This document shows positions 24,980 to 32,766 of a DNA stretch of 64,000 nucleotides, piece by piece. The translations under genes were made by a program, and so were the position numbers. Each line of letters begins with the position of its first letter. Positions within the stretch are counted from its first letter, which is position 1. The stretch comes from JBGTGT01 sp051439375. Lineage in GTDB: Bacteria > Cyanobacteriota > Cyanobacteriia > Cyanobacteriales > Microcystaceae. Below the pieces are notes generated by a model. That model made no database searches, was not told where the DNA came from, and saw only the letters and a list, made by a program, of their open reading frames with translations. The stretch is from positions 50,842 through 114,841 of the forward strand of contig JBFRWB010000087.1 in NCBI GenBank assembly GCA_051439375.1, in the 5' to 3' direction.

Positions 24980-27493
24980 CTAATTCACCTGTGCTTGTTC
25001 AATAAAAGTCTGCACCTGTTGACGATAATCCCGCAAAGATTGATCAACCCACTCGCGATCTTCACTATTGGCATAAATATGTACCAAGGGTTCACCCGCA
25101 TCGGGTAAAATTAACACCCAATTATCATTTTTTGGATTAATAATTTTCACCCCATCAATCCAATTTAATCGTTCGGGGGGATGAATTTCTAACATATAAC
25201 GCATTAACGCCCCTTGCACTTTCCAAGGACAGCGTAGAGTACAAGACTTATGATAGACATTGGGTAATTCCGCCCGTAGTTGTACTAAAGAACGCTGCTG
25301 TGTCGCCAACATTTCTAATAATTTAGCCACACTAAACATCGCATCAAACCCCGGATGTAACTGAGGGAAAATAAACCCTATTTCCCCACTTCCTCCTAAC
25401 ACCACATTGGGGTTATTTTGACAGGCTTCCATCAAAGCAGTTGGGTTAGCTTTGGTACGAATCACACAGGCATCATGACGACGGGCGATTTGTTCTACTG
25501 CACTCGACGCATGAATAGGGACAACGACGGTTTTCTTAGGATTTGCCCTTAAAATAGTATTTACCATCAAAGCGGTTAACTGTTCCCCTCGTACCGTTAA
25601 CCCTCCTTCATCCATCAAGATAAATTGTTCCCCATTAGCAGATACCTGTATCCCTAAATTAGCTTTTAAAACTTCTACTACTTGCCCTAATTGTAATAAC
25701 AAGGTTTCCTTTTCCAAGGGAGAAACAGCGGCCTGACGCAAACTTGCATTTAACACCACCGCATCACAGTCAAATTTTGCGAGAATCTGCGGTAAAATTG
25801 CCCCTGATACCCCATAAGCATAGTCTAAGATGACTTTAATCTCACTATCACGAATCTCTTCCACATTTAACTGGGTTTCAAAGGTTTTACGGTAAGCGTC
25901 AATCACTTGGGCGGGATAAGCCATATTACCGATCGCTTCTATACCAACTCGTCGTAAATCTTCTTTAAAATAGGCCCCTTGAATCTTTTTCTCTTTAGCT
26001 TTAGAAACATTAATACCGTGCTTATCAAAAAACTCGATTAAAAGGTAGTCTGGGCGATCGGGATGAACTCTGACATGAACACCTCCCACCGCTTCCAATT
26101 TCGACGCAAGGGTACGGGAAATGGGTAAAGCGGTGGCCTGTAAGTTTTGAATATCCACCCCAACAGACATTAATCCTGCAATGAGAGAACGGCTGACCAT
26201 ACGGGAGACACTTCGTTGATCCCGTGAAACAATCACCGATGAGCGCAATTTTAACGTTGATCCGAAGGCTGCCCCCAGTTTAACGGCAAATTCGGGGGTA
26301 ATGTCAATATTGGCTAATCCTGTCACGCCCCGTTGACCAAATAGATTACGGTGTGCCGTATTTCCCCAAATTAGGTTGATATTAAGGATTGCCCCCGACT
26401 CGATGCGTTTACTTGGCCAAACTCTCACATTCGGACTAATTTGCGCTTCTTCTCCCACAGTTGACAAGGGACCAATCACCACCCCTTCGAGAATTTGGGC
26501 GCGACGGTCAACTCTTGTTCCTCTGGCGATGACACAGGCAGCTAGATAGGCTTCATCCCCAATCATCGCCCCATTCCAAATAATCGGACGTTTTAACTCC
26601 GTTCCTGCCCCAATGGTGACATTATCTCCAATAACCGTTCCACTTTCAATAATCGTTCCTGCCCCAATGCGACAGTTATGACCGATAATCACAGGAGGGT
26701 CGATTTTAGCGGTTGAATCGATGTAAGTATTCTTTCCTAGCCAAAAGCCGGGGGATTTTTCTGTATAGTCAATGGTTATCTCTACTTTGCCCCGTAAAGC
26801 GTCGTATTGTGCTTCTCGATAAGCATCTAAATGACCGACATCGCACCAATATCCTTCTGCGATAAAGCCATACATGGGTTCATCTTTTTCTAAGAGTAAA
26901 GGAAATAAATCTTTGGAAAAGTCACATTCTTCTTGTTCGGGTAAATACTGTAAAACCTCTGGTTCTAAAATATAAATTCCTGTATTAATCGTATCAGAAA
27001 AAATTTCGCTAGTGGATGGTTTTTCGAGAAAACGACGAATCCGATGGTCTTTATCGGTGATAACCACACCAAATTCGATAGGATTAGGAACACGGGTTAA
27101 GACTAAAGTGGCTTTAGATTGTTTGGCTTTATGGAAGGCGATCGCTGCTTGTAAATCGAATTCGGTAATACTATCCCCGCTAATAACTAAGAAGGTATCA
27201 TCTAACCATTCTGCTATGTTTTTGACACAACCGGCTGTTCCCAATGGTTGTTCATCTTCTACTGAGTATTTGAGTTCAACACCGAAATCCTTTCCTGTTT
27301 GGAAATAATCTTTCATGGAGTCTGGAAGATAGTGCAGTGTGGCGATAACTTCCGTAATATCATGCTTTTTCAAAAGATTAATGATGTGTTCAGCGATGGG
27401 ACGGTTTAGAATGGGAACCATCGGTTTAGGAAGATCGCACGTCAAAGGTCTTAAACGAGTTCCCGATCCACCGGCCATTAATACTGCTCGCAT
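24980..27493 (-). CDS. Mannose-1-phosphate guanylyltransferase-like protein fused to a degenerate phosphomannomutase
   Basis: An 837-residue fusion. Residues 1-235 are a nucleotidyltransferase with GGSGTRLRPLT, the KP in DLPKPM and VISGDSI. Residues 250-375 form a left-handed beta-helix of hexapeptide repeats. Residues about 385-835 align with the phosphomannomutase/phosphoglucomutase fold, but its catalytic features are gone. The phosphoserine loop (normally TASHNP) reads RVHPDR (475-480), and the DGDxDR metal loop reads SANGEQ (618-623). It probably makes GDP-mannose or another NDP-sugar for polysaccharides, with the mutase part structural or regulatory (inference). It is the first gene of its transcript; an AT-rich gap precedes the ATG at 27493. 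Confidence 0.88.
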   Translation of the reverse strand: MRAVLMAGGSGTRLRPLTCDLPKPMVPILNRPIAEHIINLLKKHDITEVIATLHYLPDSMKDYFQTGKDFGVELKYSVEDEQPLGTAGCVKNIAEWLDDTFLVISGDSITEFDLQAAIAFHKAKQSKATLVLTRVPNPIEFGVVITDKDHRIRRFLEKPSTSEIFSDTINTGIYILEPEVLQYLPEQEECDFSKDLFPLLLEKDEPMYGFIAEGYWCDVGHLDAYREAQYDALRGKVEITIDYTEKSPGFWLGKNTYIDSTAKIDPPVIIGHNCRIGAGTIIESGTVIGDNVTIGAGTELKRPIIWNGAMIGDEAYLAACVIARGTRVDRRAQILEGVVIGPLSTVGEEAQISPNVRVWPSKRIESGAILNINLIWGNTAHRNLFGQRGVTGLANIDITPEFAVKLGAAFGSTLKLRSSVIVSRDQRSVSRMVSRSLIAGLMSVGVDIQNLQATALPISRTLASKLEAVGGVHVRVHPDRPDYLLIEFFDKHGINVSKAKEKKIQGAYFKEDLRRVGIEAIGNMAYPAQVIDAYRKTFETQLNVEEIRDSEIKVILDYAYGVSGAILPQILAKFDCDAVVLNASLRQAAVSPLEKETLLLQLGQVVEVLKANLGIQVSANGEQFILMDEGGLTVRGEQLTALMVNTILRANPKKTVVVPIHASSAVEQIARRHDACVIRTKANPTALMEACQNNPNVVLGGSGEIGFIFPQLHPGFDAMFSVAKLLEMLATQQRSLVQLRAELPNVYHKSCTLRCPWKVQGALMRYMLEIHPPERLNWIDGVKIINPKNDNWVLILPDAGEPLVHIYANSEDREWVDQSLRDYRQQVQTFIEQAQVN

Positions 27494-27631
27494 TCTATCC
27501 TCCTTACCGATTGTTGTGTCATTATTTTATAAGAGTTTACCCCAACATTTGTATGCTGAAGTACCATTTAGGAAAAATTAGGCATCGCTATCTTACCATC
27601 AATCGTCCTTTATGAATGGTAAATTTAATGT

Positions 27632-28030
27632 TTACTGAGACTCATCTAGACTCCATTTTCCTGCACCAAAAGAAATTATCATTAATAATCCGCCTATTAA
27701 TCCTAAGTTTTTGAGAAATTGATTCGTGTCTTCGGGCAATTGACCATGAAAAATGAAGGTTGTCGGAATAAGAAACCCAATCAGTAGCCATGCACCAATC
27801 TTGGTTTTTAGTCCTAATAAAACGGAAAGTCCTCCAACTAATAAAACCATAATAGTTACCACTAAAAGAAGGTGAGTAAAGGGTAAATTTTTAGAAGCCA
27901 TATACGTCGCAGTTTGCTCAAAGGTAAAAATCTTTTTTGTTCCCGAATAGATAAAAATAAGGGCGATAAATATCCGTCCTAAGAGAGATGTTAAATGAGG
28001 CATTTTTAGGAAAGGGTTAACAACAATCAC
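27632..28030 (-). CDS. DoxX family membrane protein
   Basis: A 132-residue protein with four hydrophobic helices at about 13-33, 50-75, 78-98 and 108-125. It has the DoxX hallmarks LLGRIFIALIFIYSGTKKI and the C-terminal NLGLIGGLLMI. DoxX relatives are integral membrane proteins linked to thiosulfate:quinone oxidoreductase subunits or to redox stress complexes, but single-copy homologues like this one are functionally undefined. An in-frame Met at residue 9 (MPHLTS) could be the real start. Confidence 0.85.
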   Translation of the reverse strand: MIVVNPFLKMPHLTSLLGRIFIALIFIYSGTKKIFTFEQTATYMASKNLPFTHLLLVVTIMVLLVGGLSVLLGLKTKIGAWLLIGFLIPTTFIFHGQLPEDTNQFLKNLGLIGGLLMIISFGAGKWSLDESQ

Positions 28031-28200
28031 TCATTCTAACAACCATACAACTGATTTAACAAACAATACAACTAATGCTAACAAGAATGGAGAAAGCCTG
28101 ATCTAATTGTCTTGGAATCATAACATCTTTTTTTTTCGTCTTCAGAGTTGTCCGTTATGATCAGTGGCATCATTCAGCCTATTTGATCAACATCAAGATT

Positions 28201-28206
28201 GAGGAG
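28201..28206 (+). promoter_or_regulatory. Ribosome binding site that decides a GTG start
   Basis: GAGGAG at 28201-28206 lies eight bases before the GTG at 28215 and supports that start over an overlapping frame beginning at 28183. Confidence 0.55.
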
Positions 28207-28214
28207 TTAAGACG

Positions 28215-28478
28215 GTGGTGTACGTTTCTGAGGAAATTGACCAGCAGACGCAAGGGGCTGACCTTCCCCTTCTTATCGATCCGAGTCTATTACGAGCCGC
28301 CCGGCGTATCTATCGGACTTTTTGTATTCTCCATCCCAAACAGACACGGCGGCCATTTGGTATTGCGATTCATCGTAATACCCATCGTGGTCAACTTATT
28401 TTTAATAATCACCCTATTTTGCTTCCCGGTGAGTGTTTTGTTCCAGTTAAGCAGTTAGAAAGTGAACAGCGTTATTAA
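28215..28478 (+). CDS. Small basic protein, unknown
   Basis: An 87-residue protein beginning GTG-GTG-TAC. It has no hydrophobic segment and reads as a compact mixed alpha/beta protein: a helix around PSLLRAARRIYRTFCIL, then a basic stretch KQTRRPFG and a strand-like end. I do not recognise the family. An overlapping frame (28183-28458) exists, but this one has the better ribosome binding site and a more protein-like composition. Confidence 0.6.
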   Translation: MVYVSEEIDQQTQGADLPLLIDPSLLRAARRIYRTFCILHPKQTRRPFGIAIHRNTHRGQLIFNNHPILLPGECFVPVKQLESEQRY

Positions 28479-28651
28479 TTAAACCCTAATCTTAAGACAT
28501 AAACCTTAGCGTAATGGCGAATCTTAAAAGTAATCACCATATTGTGGTGGTTTATATCGCTAATAGATAATTGTAGCCTTTTTCTATCAATTATATTTGC
28601 GTCTAACCCACCCTACGAGTTGTAAGTCTCACCGATTACCCTTCCATAATA

Positions 28652-29182
28652 TTAAAAATTATTACGGTTAACGATCGCAATATTCCATTGTCCTAACTGA
28701 CTGCTTTGAAAGGCAACTTGTTGACCATCCCCACTAATAGTTGGATTTTTCACCGTTCCTTTAACATTAGCGGTTAATAAATCTGAGCGTTGACTTTGAC
28801 GATCATAGACTAAAACATCAGTTTTTCCCCGTTCTGTCGAAACATAAGCAATATAACGACCATCTTCGCTTAAAGACGGCTGATCTTGACTAGAATCTCG
28901 ACGATTCAAATTAGGTAAACCCACTAACGTTCGTTGTTGTAAATCAAAAAGAAAGATATTACGATGACCATAACGGTCAGATGCAAAGGCTAAATAGCGA
29001 CCATCTCCGCTATAAGTGGGGGATTCCTCAGCAAATTGACTATTTAAACCGCCAGTGGGGATTTCTGGGGTAATCAGTAAAGGATGGTTACACCCTGCTA
29101 GCAGTAGTAAGAATAACCCTAAAAAATAGTAATTAAGTTTGAGCAAATCTGAAATTTTTCTATAGTTATTTAGCATAGGCAA
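28652..29182 (-). CDS. TolB-like beta-propeller (PD40) lipoprotein
   Basis: A 176-residue protein with a hydrophobic signal ending in a lipobox (LLLLAGC, about residues 25-31), so it is probably an outer- or plasma-membrane lipoprotein. Three WD40-like PD40 repeats follow, each of the form YSGDGRYLAFASDR, LSEDGRYIAYVS and ISGDGQQVAFQS. It is much shorter than TolB, having about half a propeller, so it may oligomerise or act as a fragment-type adaptor. Its two nearest neighbours are transcribed in the opposite direction, and it has no evident operon partner. Confidence 0.82.
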   Translation of the reverse strand: MPMLNNYRKISDLLKLNYYFLGLFLLLLAGCNHPLLITPEIPTGGLNSQFAEESPTYSGDGRYLAFASDRYGHRNIFLFDLQQRTLVGLPNLNRRDSSQDQPSLSEDGRYIAYVSTERGKTDVLVYDRQSQRSDLLTANVKGTVKNPTISGDGQQVAFQSSQLGQWNIAIVNRNNF

Positions 29183-29335
29183 AAAAGCTTTTAGGATGAA
29201 AGAGAATCAATCCTAGAGACGGAATTTTTATTGTTAGGGAATGCTCATAAAACCTTTAAAGGAATCTTAACCCTTGTTCACCGTTATTTAATCTAGGATG
29301 TTGTTTTTATTAGTCCATTTAAGGAGTTACTATTC

Positions 29336-30373
29336 ATGGCAAAGTTTACCGTTGGGATTAATGGATTTGGTCGGATTGGCCGATTAGTCTTTCGTGCAGG
29401 AATTAATAACCCCGATTTTGAATTTTTAGGCATTAATGATCTCGTTCCTCCTGCTAATATTGCTTATCTTCTTAAATATGATTCGACTCATGGACGCTTC
29501 GACGGAACAGTAGAAGCCAAAGAAGACGGAATTGTGGTTAATGGCAAATTTATTCCTTGCTATTCTATCAGAAACCCAGAAGAACTTCCTTGGGGTAAAA
29601 CAGGGGTTGATCACGTCATTGAATCCACTGGATTATTTACCAAATATGATGGGGCTTCTAAACATCTTAGCGCAGGGGCTAAACGGGTACTACTTTCTGC
29701 CCCCACTAAAGATCCTGACAAAATCAGAACCTTTGTTGTTGGGGTAAATCACCATGAATATGACCCCGCTAAAGATACGATTGTCTCTAATGCTAGTTGT
29801 ACCACTAATTGTCTTGCACCAGTGGCTAAGGTAATTAATGATAACTTTGGGTTAGCAGAAGGGTTAATGACTACAATTCACGCAATGACTGCGACTCAAC
29901 CCACGGTGGATGGCCCCTCTAAAAAAGACCTTCGAGGTGGACGAGGGGCTGCGCAAAACATCATTCCTGCTTCTACTGGGGCGGCTAAAGCAGTAACTTT
30001 AGTAATTCCTGAGTTAAAAGGTAAGTTAACAGGAATGGCTTTTCGTGTTCCTACCCCCGATGTATCGGCGGTTGATTTAACCTTTAAAACCGAAAAATCT
30101 ACCAGTTACGCTGAAATTTGTGAAGCGATGAAAGCAGCGTCTGAAGGGGCAATGAAAGGTGTTCTGGGTTACACCGATGAGGACGTAGTTTCTTGTGATT
30201 TTACTACCGATGCCCATTCTAGTACCTTTGATGCCAAAGCAGGAATGGAGTTAAATTCTAACTTCTTTAAAGTGGTAACTTGGTACGATAACGAATGGGG
30301 TTATTCCAATCGGATGTTAGATTTAATGAAAGAAATGGCTGCCAAAGAAGAAGCAATGATGGCAACTGCTTAA
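29336..30373 (+). CDS. gap1: Glyceraldehyde-3-phosphate dehydrogenase, type I glycolytic
   Basis: A 345-residue GAPDH. GINGFGRIGR is the NAD-binding loop, Asp in GINDLVPP suggests NAD preference, and the catalytic Cys155 is in SNASCTTNC, with His in TIHAMTATQ. The sequence resembles cyanobacterial Gap1 (catabolic glycolysis) rather than the photosynthetic Gap2. It has a good Shine-Dalgarno AAGGAG (29321-29326) nine bases before the ATG and a strong terminator after the stop, so it appears monocistronic. The C-terminal extension AKEEAMMATA is unremarkable. Confidence 0.95.
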   Translation: MAKFTVGINGFGRIGRLVFRAGINNPDFEFLGINDLVPPANIAYLLKYDSTHGRFDGTVEAKEDGIVVNGKFIPCYSIRNPEELPWGKTGVDHVIESTGLFTKYDGASKHLSAGAKRVLLSAPTKDPDKIRTFVVGVNHHEYDPAKDTIVSNASCTTNCLAPVAKVINDNFGLAEGLMTTIHAMTATQPTVDGPSKKDLRGGRGAAQNIIPASTGAAKAVTLVIPELKGKLTGMAFRVPTPDVSAVDLTFKTEKSTSYAEICEAMKAASEGAMKGVLGYTDEDVVSCDFTTDAHSSTFDAKAGMELNSNFFKVVTWYDNEWGYSNRMLDLMKEMAAKEEAMMATA

Positions 30374-30407
30374 TTCATCTTTATGTCCCTCTCTATGTTA
30401 AATATCA

Positions 30408-30437
30408 GCGTCTTCTATATTTAGAAGGCGTTTTTTT
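30408..30437 (+). terminator. Intrinsic terminator after gap1
   Basis: The stem GCGTCTTCT pairs with AGAAGGCGT across a short AT loop and is followed by a seven-T run. It starts 35 bases after the gap1 stop. Confidence 0.8.
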
Positions 30438-30547
30438 AAAAGCTTATTTAGTTTTTTTTGGGTGGTTTTATATGATTTATCTCTACTGAGGTCAAATTTG
30501 ATATAATTGATCAACAGTAGGCGATCGCTAGTTTCACATTATGATTT

Positions 30548-30832
30548 ATGCATATCATTTCTCGCAAAGCATTACGTCAATTCTGGGAAAGGTATTCTGA
30601 TAGTAAAAATGCGTTAACTCGCTGGTTTAATTTGATAAAATTTGCCAGTTTTCAAAACTTTGAAGAACTGCGTTCTGTTTTTCCCAGTGCTGATTTGGTT
30701 AATAATTTGGTAATATTCAATATAGGAGGAAATAAGTATCGTTTAATTACTTCTATTCATTTTAATCGTCAGAAGGTTTATATTCGTTATATACTAACTC
30801 ATTCGGATTTTTATTCTTTAAGATTATCTTAG
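30548..30832 (+). CDS. Orphan HigB-family toxin (RelE-like mRNA interferase)
   Basis: A 94-residue HigB toxin. It opens MHIISRKALRQFWERY and contains FEELRSVFPSADLV and VIFNIGGNKYRLI, which are characteristic of the family; most members have about 95-100 residues and end near a THxxY motif, here THSDFY. The expected downstream antitoxin gene (HigA, XRE type) is absent: the 158 bp to ureD hold no open frame. A solitary toxin suggests decay, loss of activity, or an antitoxin encoded elsewhere. Its C-terminal end (SLRLS) is slightly short compared with family members. Confidence 0.8.
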   Translation: MHIISRKALRQFWERYSDSKNALTRWFNLIKFASFQNFEELRSVFPSADLVNNLVIFNIGGNKYRLITSIHFNRQKVYIRYILTHSDFYSLRLS

Positions 30833-30990
30833 GTTTAACTTTATGTAGCTAAAACTGAGAGAAATATTATACACTAACTATTATTGATTGAGGTTTAAAT
30901 ATTTGATTTCTATCCTCCGTCGAAATAGCTAATTAAGGTAATGTTGTCAACTTCTGTTATAAAATTATTAGTTCTAGAACTCCTATTCAC

Positions 30991-31821
30991 ATGACCCAAG
31001 GATGGCACGGTAAATTACAACTAACCTATGATTACAATGCGCCTCAAACTCGCATTACCCATCAGTATGCCCAAGCCCCTTTTAAAATTCAAAGTCCCTT
31101 TTATCCCGAAGATCCCTCAATTTGTCACAGCGTCATTTTACACACCGCAGGAGGGATGGTAGGGGGCGATCGCTTGTCTCAAACTCTTTCCCTTCATCCC
31201 AATGCTAACGCTTTAGTTACCACCGCCGCAGCGACAAAAATTTATGGTCATCATCCTCAACCTAGTCAACAAGAGATTGCCCTGAATCTGGCAGAAAATA
31301 GCGTATTAGAATGGTTTCCTCAAGAAAATATTATTTTTAATAATTCTATCTATAAACAAAGCTTAAAGGTCAATTTAGCCCCTAATACAACCCTATTTGT
31401 ATGGGAGATCAACCGCTTTGGCCGCACCGCTAGGGGGGAACAATTCAAGCAGGGAAATTGGCGATCGCAAACAGACATCTTTCGAGGGAAACATCCTCTT
31501 TGGATTGATCGACAAGCTTTAACAGGAGGACGTATGATTGAAGCAGCAAATGGTTTAGGAGGATTTTCTGTGGTAGGTAGCTTTATTTGTCTTGGAAAAC
31601 CTGTTTCTAGCGAAAATATCCAACAAATTCGTCAATTATGGTCACAAGGTAATTATGAAGGAGAAGCCGGGGTAACACAATCATTAGGGGATGGGATCAT
31701 TTGTCGTTATCGAGGACATTCAACAACAGAAGTAAGACAATGGTTTGTCCAAGTTTGGCATTTCTTGCGTCAAGTTTATTTACAACGTCCTAGTATTTAT
31801 CCTAGAGTTTGGCTGATATAA
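30991..31821 (+). CDS. ureD: Urease accessory protein UreD
   Basis: A 276-residue UreD/UreH. Characteristic blocks are HTAGGMVGGDRL, TTAAATKIYG, LEWFPQENIIF and WEINRFGRTARGE. UreD binds apo-urease together with UreF and UreG to deliver nickel. It heads a group ureD-ureA-ureB on the plus strand. The 80 bp between ureD and ureA is almost entirely a heptameric repeat array. Whether the promoter upstream responds to NtcA cannot be decided: only a half-matching GTA...AAC occurs near 30938. Confidence 0.93.
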   Translation: MTQGWHGKLQLTYDYNAPQTRITHQYAQAPFKIQSPFYPEDPSICHSVILHTAGGMVGGDRLSQTLSLHPNANALVTTAAATKIYGHHPQPSQQEIALNLAENSVLEWFPQENIIFNNSIYKQSLKVNLAPNTTLFVWEINRFGRTARGEQFKQGNWRSQTDIFRGKHPLWIDRQALTGGRMIEAANGLGGFSVVGSFICLGKPVSSENIQQIRQLWSQGNYEGEAGVTQSLGDGIICRYRGHSTTEVRQWFVQVWHFLRQVYLQRPSIYPRVWLI

Positions 31822-31826
31822 TATTT

Positions 31827-31903
31827 CAGTGACCCGTAACCAGTGATTAGCTATAAGTTATTAGTTAACAGTGACTACTAACTCATAACTCATAATTTAT
31901 TAT
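31827..31903. repeat. Eleven-unit heptameric array between ureD and ureA
   Basis: 77 bp divide exactly into eleven heptamers, beginning CAGTGAC, CCGTAAC, CAGTGAT and ending TCATAAC, TCATAAT, TTATTAT. The first two bases of the ureA ATG are the last two bases of the array, so no separate Shine-Dalgarno exists. Confidence 0.8.
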
Positions 31904-32204
31904 GCAATTAACTCCCCAAGAAAAAGATAAACTCCTTATTTTTACCGCCGCTTTATTAGCAGAACGACGCAAAGGTAAGGGGATAAAATTAAACTATCCT
32001 GAAGCTATGGCCTATCTTTCTGCTGCTATCCTAGAAGGTGCAAGAGAAGGTCGAACAGTCGCAGACTTAATGAGTTATGGAACAACTCTCTTAACTCGTG
32101 AAGACGTGATGGACGGAATTCCTGAAATGATTCATGAGGTACAAGTTGAAGCTACATTTCCCGATGGTACAAAATTAGTTACCGTCCATAACCCAATTCA
32201 ATAG
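31902..32204 (+). CDS. ureA: Urease gamma subunit
   Basis: A 100-residue UreA of normal length, beginning MQLTPQEKDKLLIFTAALLAERRKGKG and containing LNYPEAMAYLSAAILEGAREG and the C-terminal VTVHNPI. It is the gamma subunit of the nickel urease heterotrimer that hydrolyses urea to ammonia and CO2. The start codon lies at the very end of a heptameric repeat array, so translation initiation may depend on a leader with no Shine-Dalgarno. Confidence 0.96.
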   Translation: MQLTPQEKDKLLIFTAALLAERRKGKGIKLNYPEAMAYLSAAILEGAREGRTVADLMSYGTTLLTREDVMDGIPEMIHEVQVEATFPDGTKLVTVHNPIQ

Positions 32205-32286
32205 TTACAAATTATAGTAACTCTCATCATTTTCTATCAATTCTGAACTCCTTAAAATCTTCAATTCTTTTCTTTCATTAAAGCTT

Positions 32287-32601
32287 ATGATTCCCGGTGA
32301 ATTAATCCCCCAAACAGGAAACATTGAATTAAATGCAGGCCGAGAAATGGTAACCATCAAGGTTGCTAATTCAGGCGATCGCCCTATCCAAGTCGGTTCT
32401 CATTTTCACTTTTACGAAGTCAATACTGCCTTACAATTTAATCGAAATCAAGCAAAAGGAATGCGCTTAAATATTCCAGCCGGAACGGCAATTCGCTTTG
32501 AACCGGGGGATGAAAAAGAGGTTGAATTAGTTGCTTTAGTCGGTAAACGAAAGGTTTATGGTTTTAACGGTTTGATTAATGGCAAACTTAAAAGTAATTA
32601 A
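32287..32601 (+). CDS. ureB: Urease beta subunit
   Basis: A 104-residue UreB of normal length. It opens MIPGELIPQ, with the conserved SHFHFYEVN, LNIPAGTAIRFEPGD and a C-terminal YGFNGLINGKL. The next plus-strand gene is glcF, not ureC, and no catalytic alpha subunit occurs in the window, so the urease operon is split. The 82 bp between ureA and ureB has no obvious signal. Confidence 0.96.
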   Translation: MIPGELIPQTGNIELNAGREMVTIKVANSGDRPIQVGSHFHFYEVNTALQFNRNQAKGMRLNIPAGTAIRFEPGDEKEVELVALVGKRKVYGFNGLINGKLKSN

Positions 32602-32766
32602 AGCATGGATCATATATAATAGATAAAAACCGATTTTACACCTGAATTAACTGACTATCAATTATACATTGATAAGTCGCTTTCAATATCTACAGTTACC
32701 CGTTAGAATAGATAAATCGTATCTTTAAAACTGATATTTTTCCATACCGTCTATTGTCTATTATCT

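Noticed and set aside
28183..28458. Overlapping plus-strand frame of 91 residues
   Set aside because: The frame beginning at 28215 has the Shine-Dalgarno and a better protein-like composition; the two cannot both be genes over most of their length.
30930..30990. NtcA site upstream of ureD
   Set aside because: Only GTA-N8-AAC is present, not GTA-N8-TAC, and the -10 spacing does not fit, so it was not annotated.
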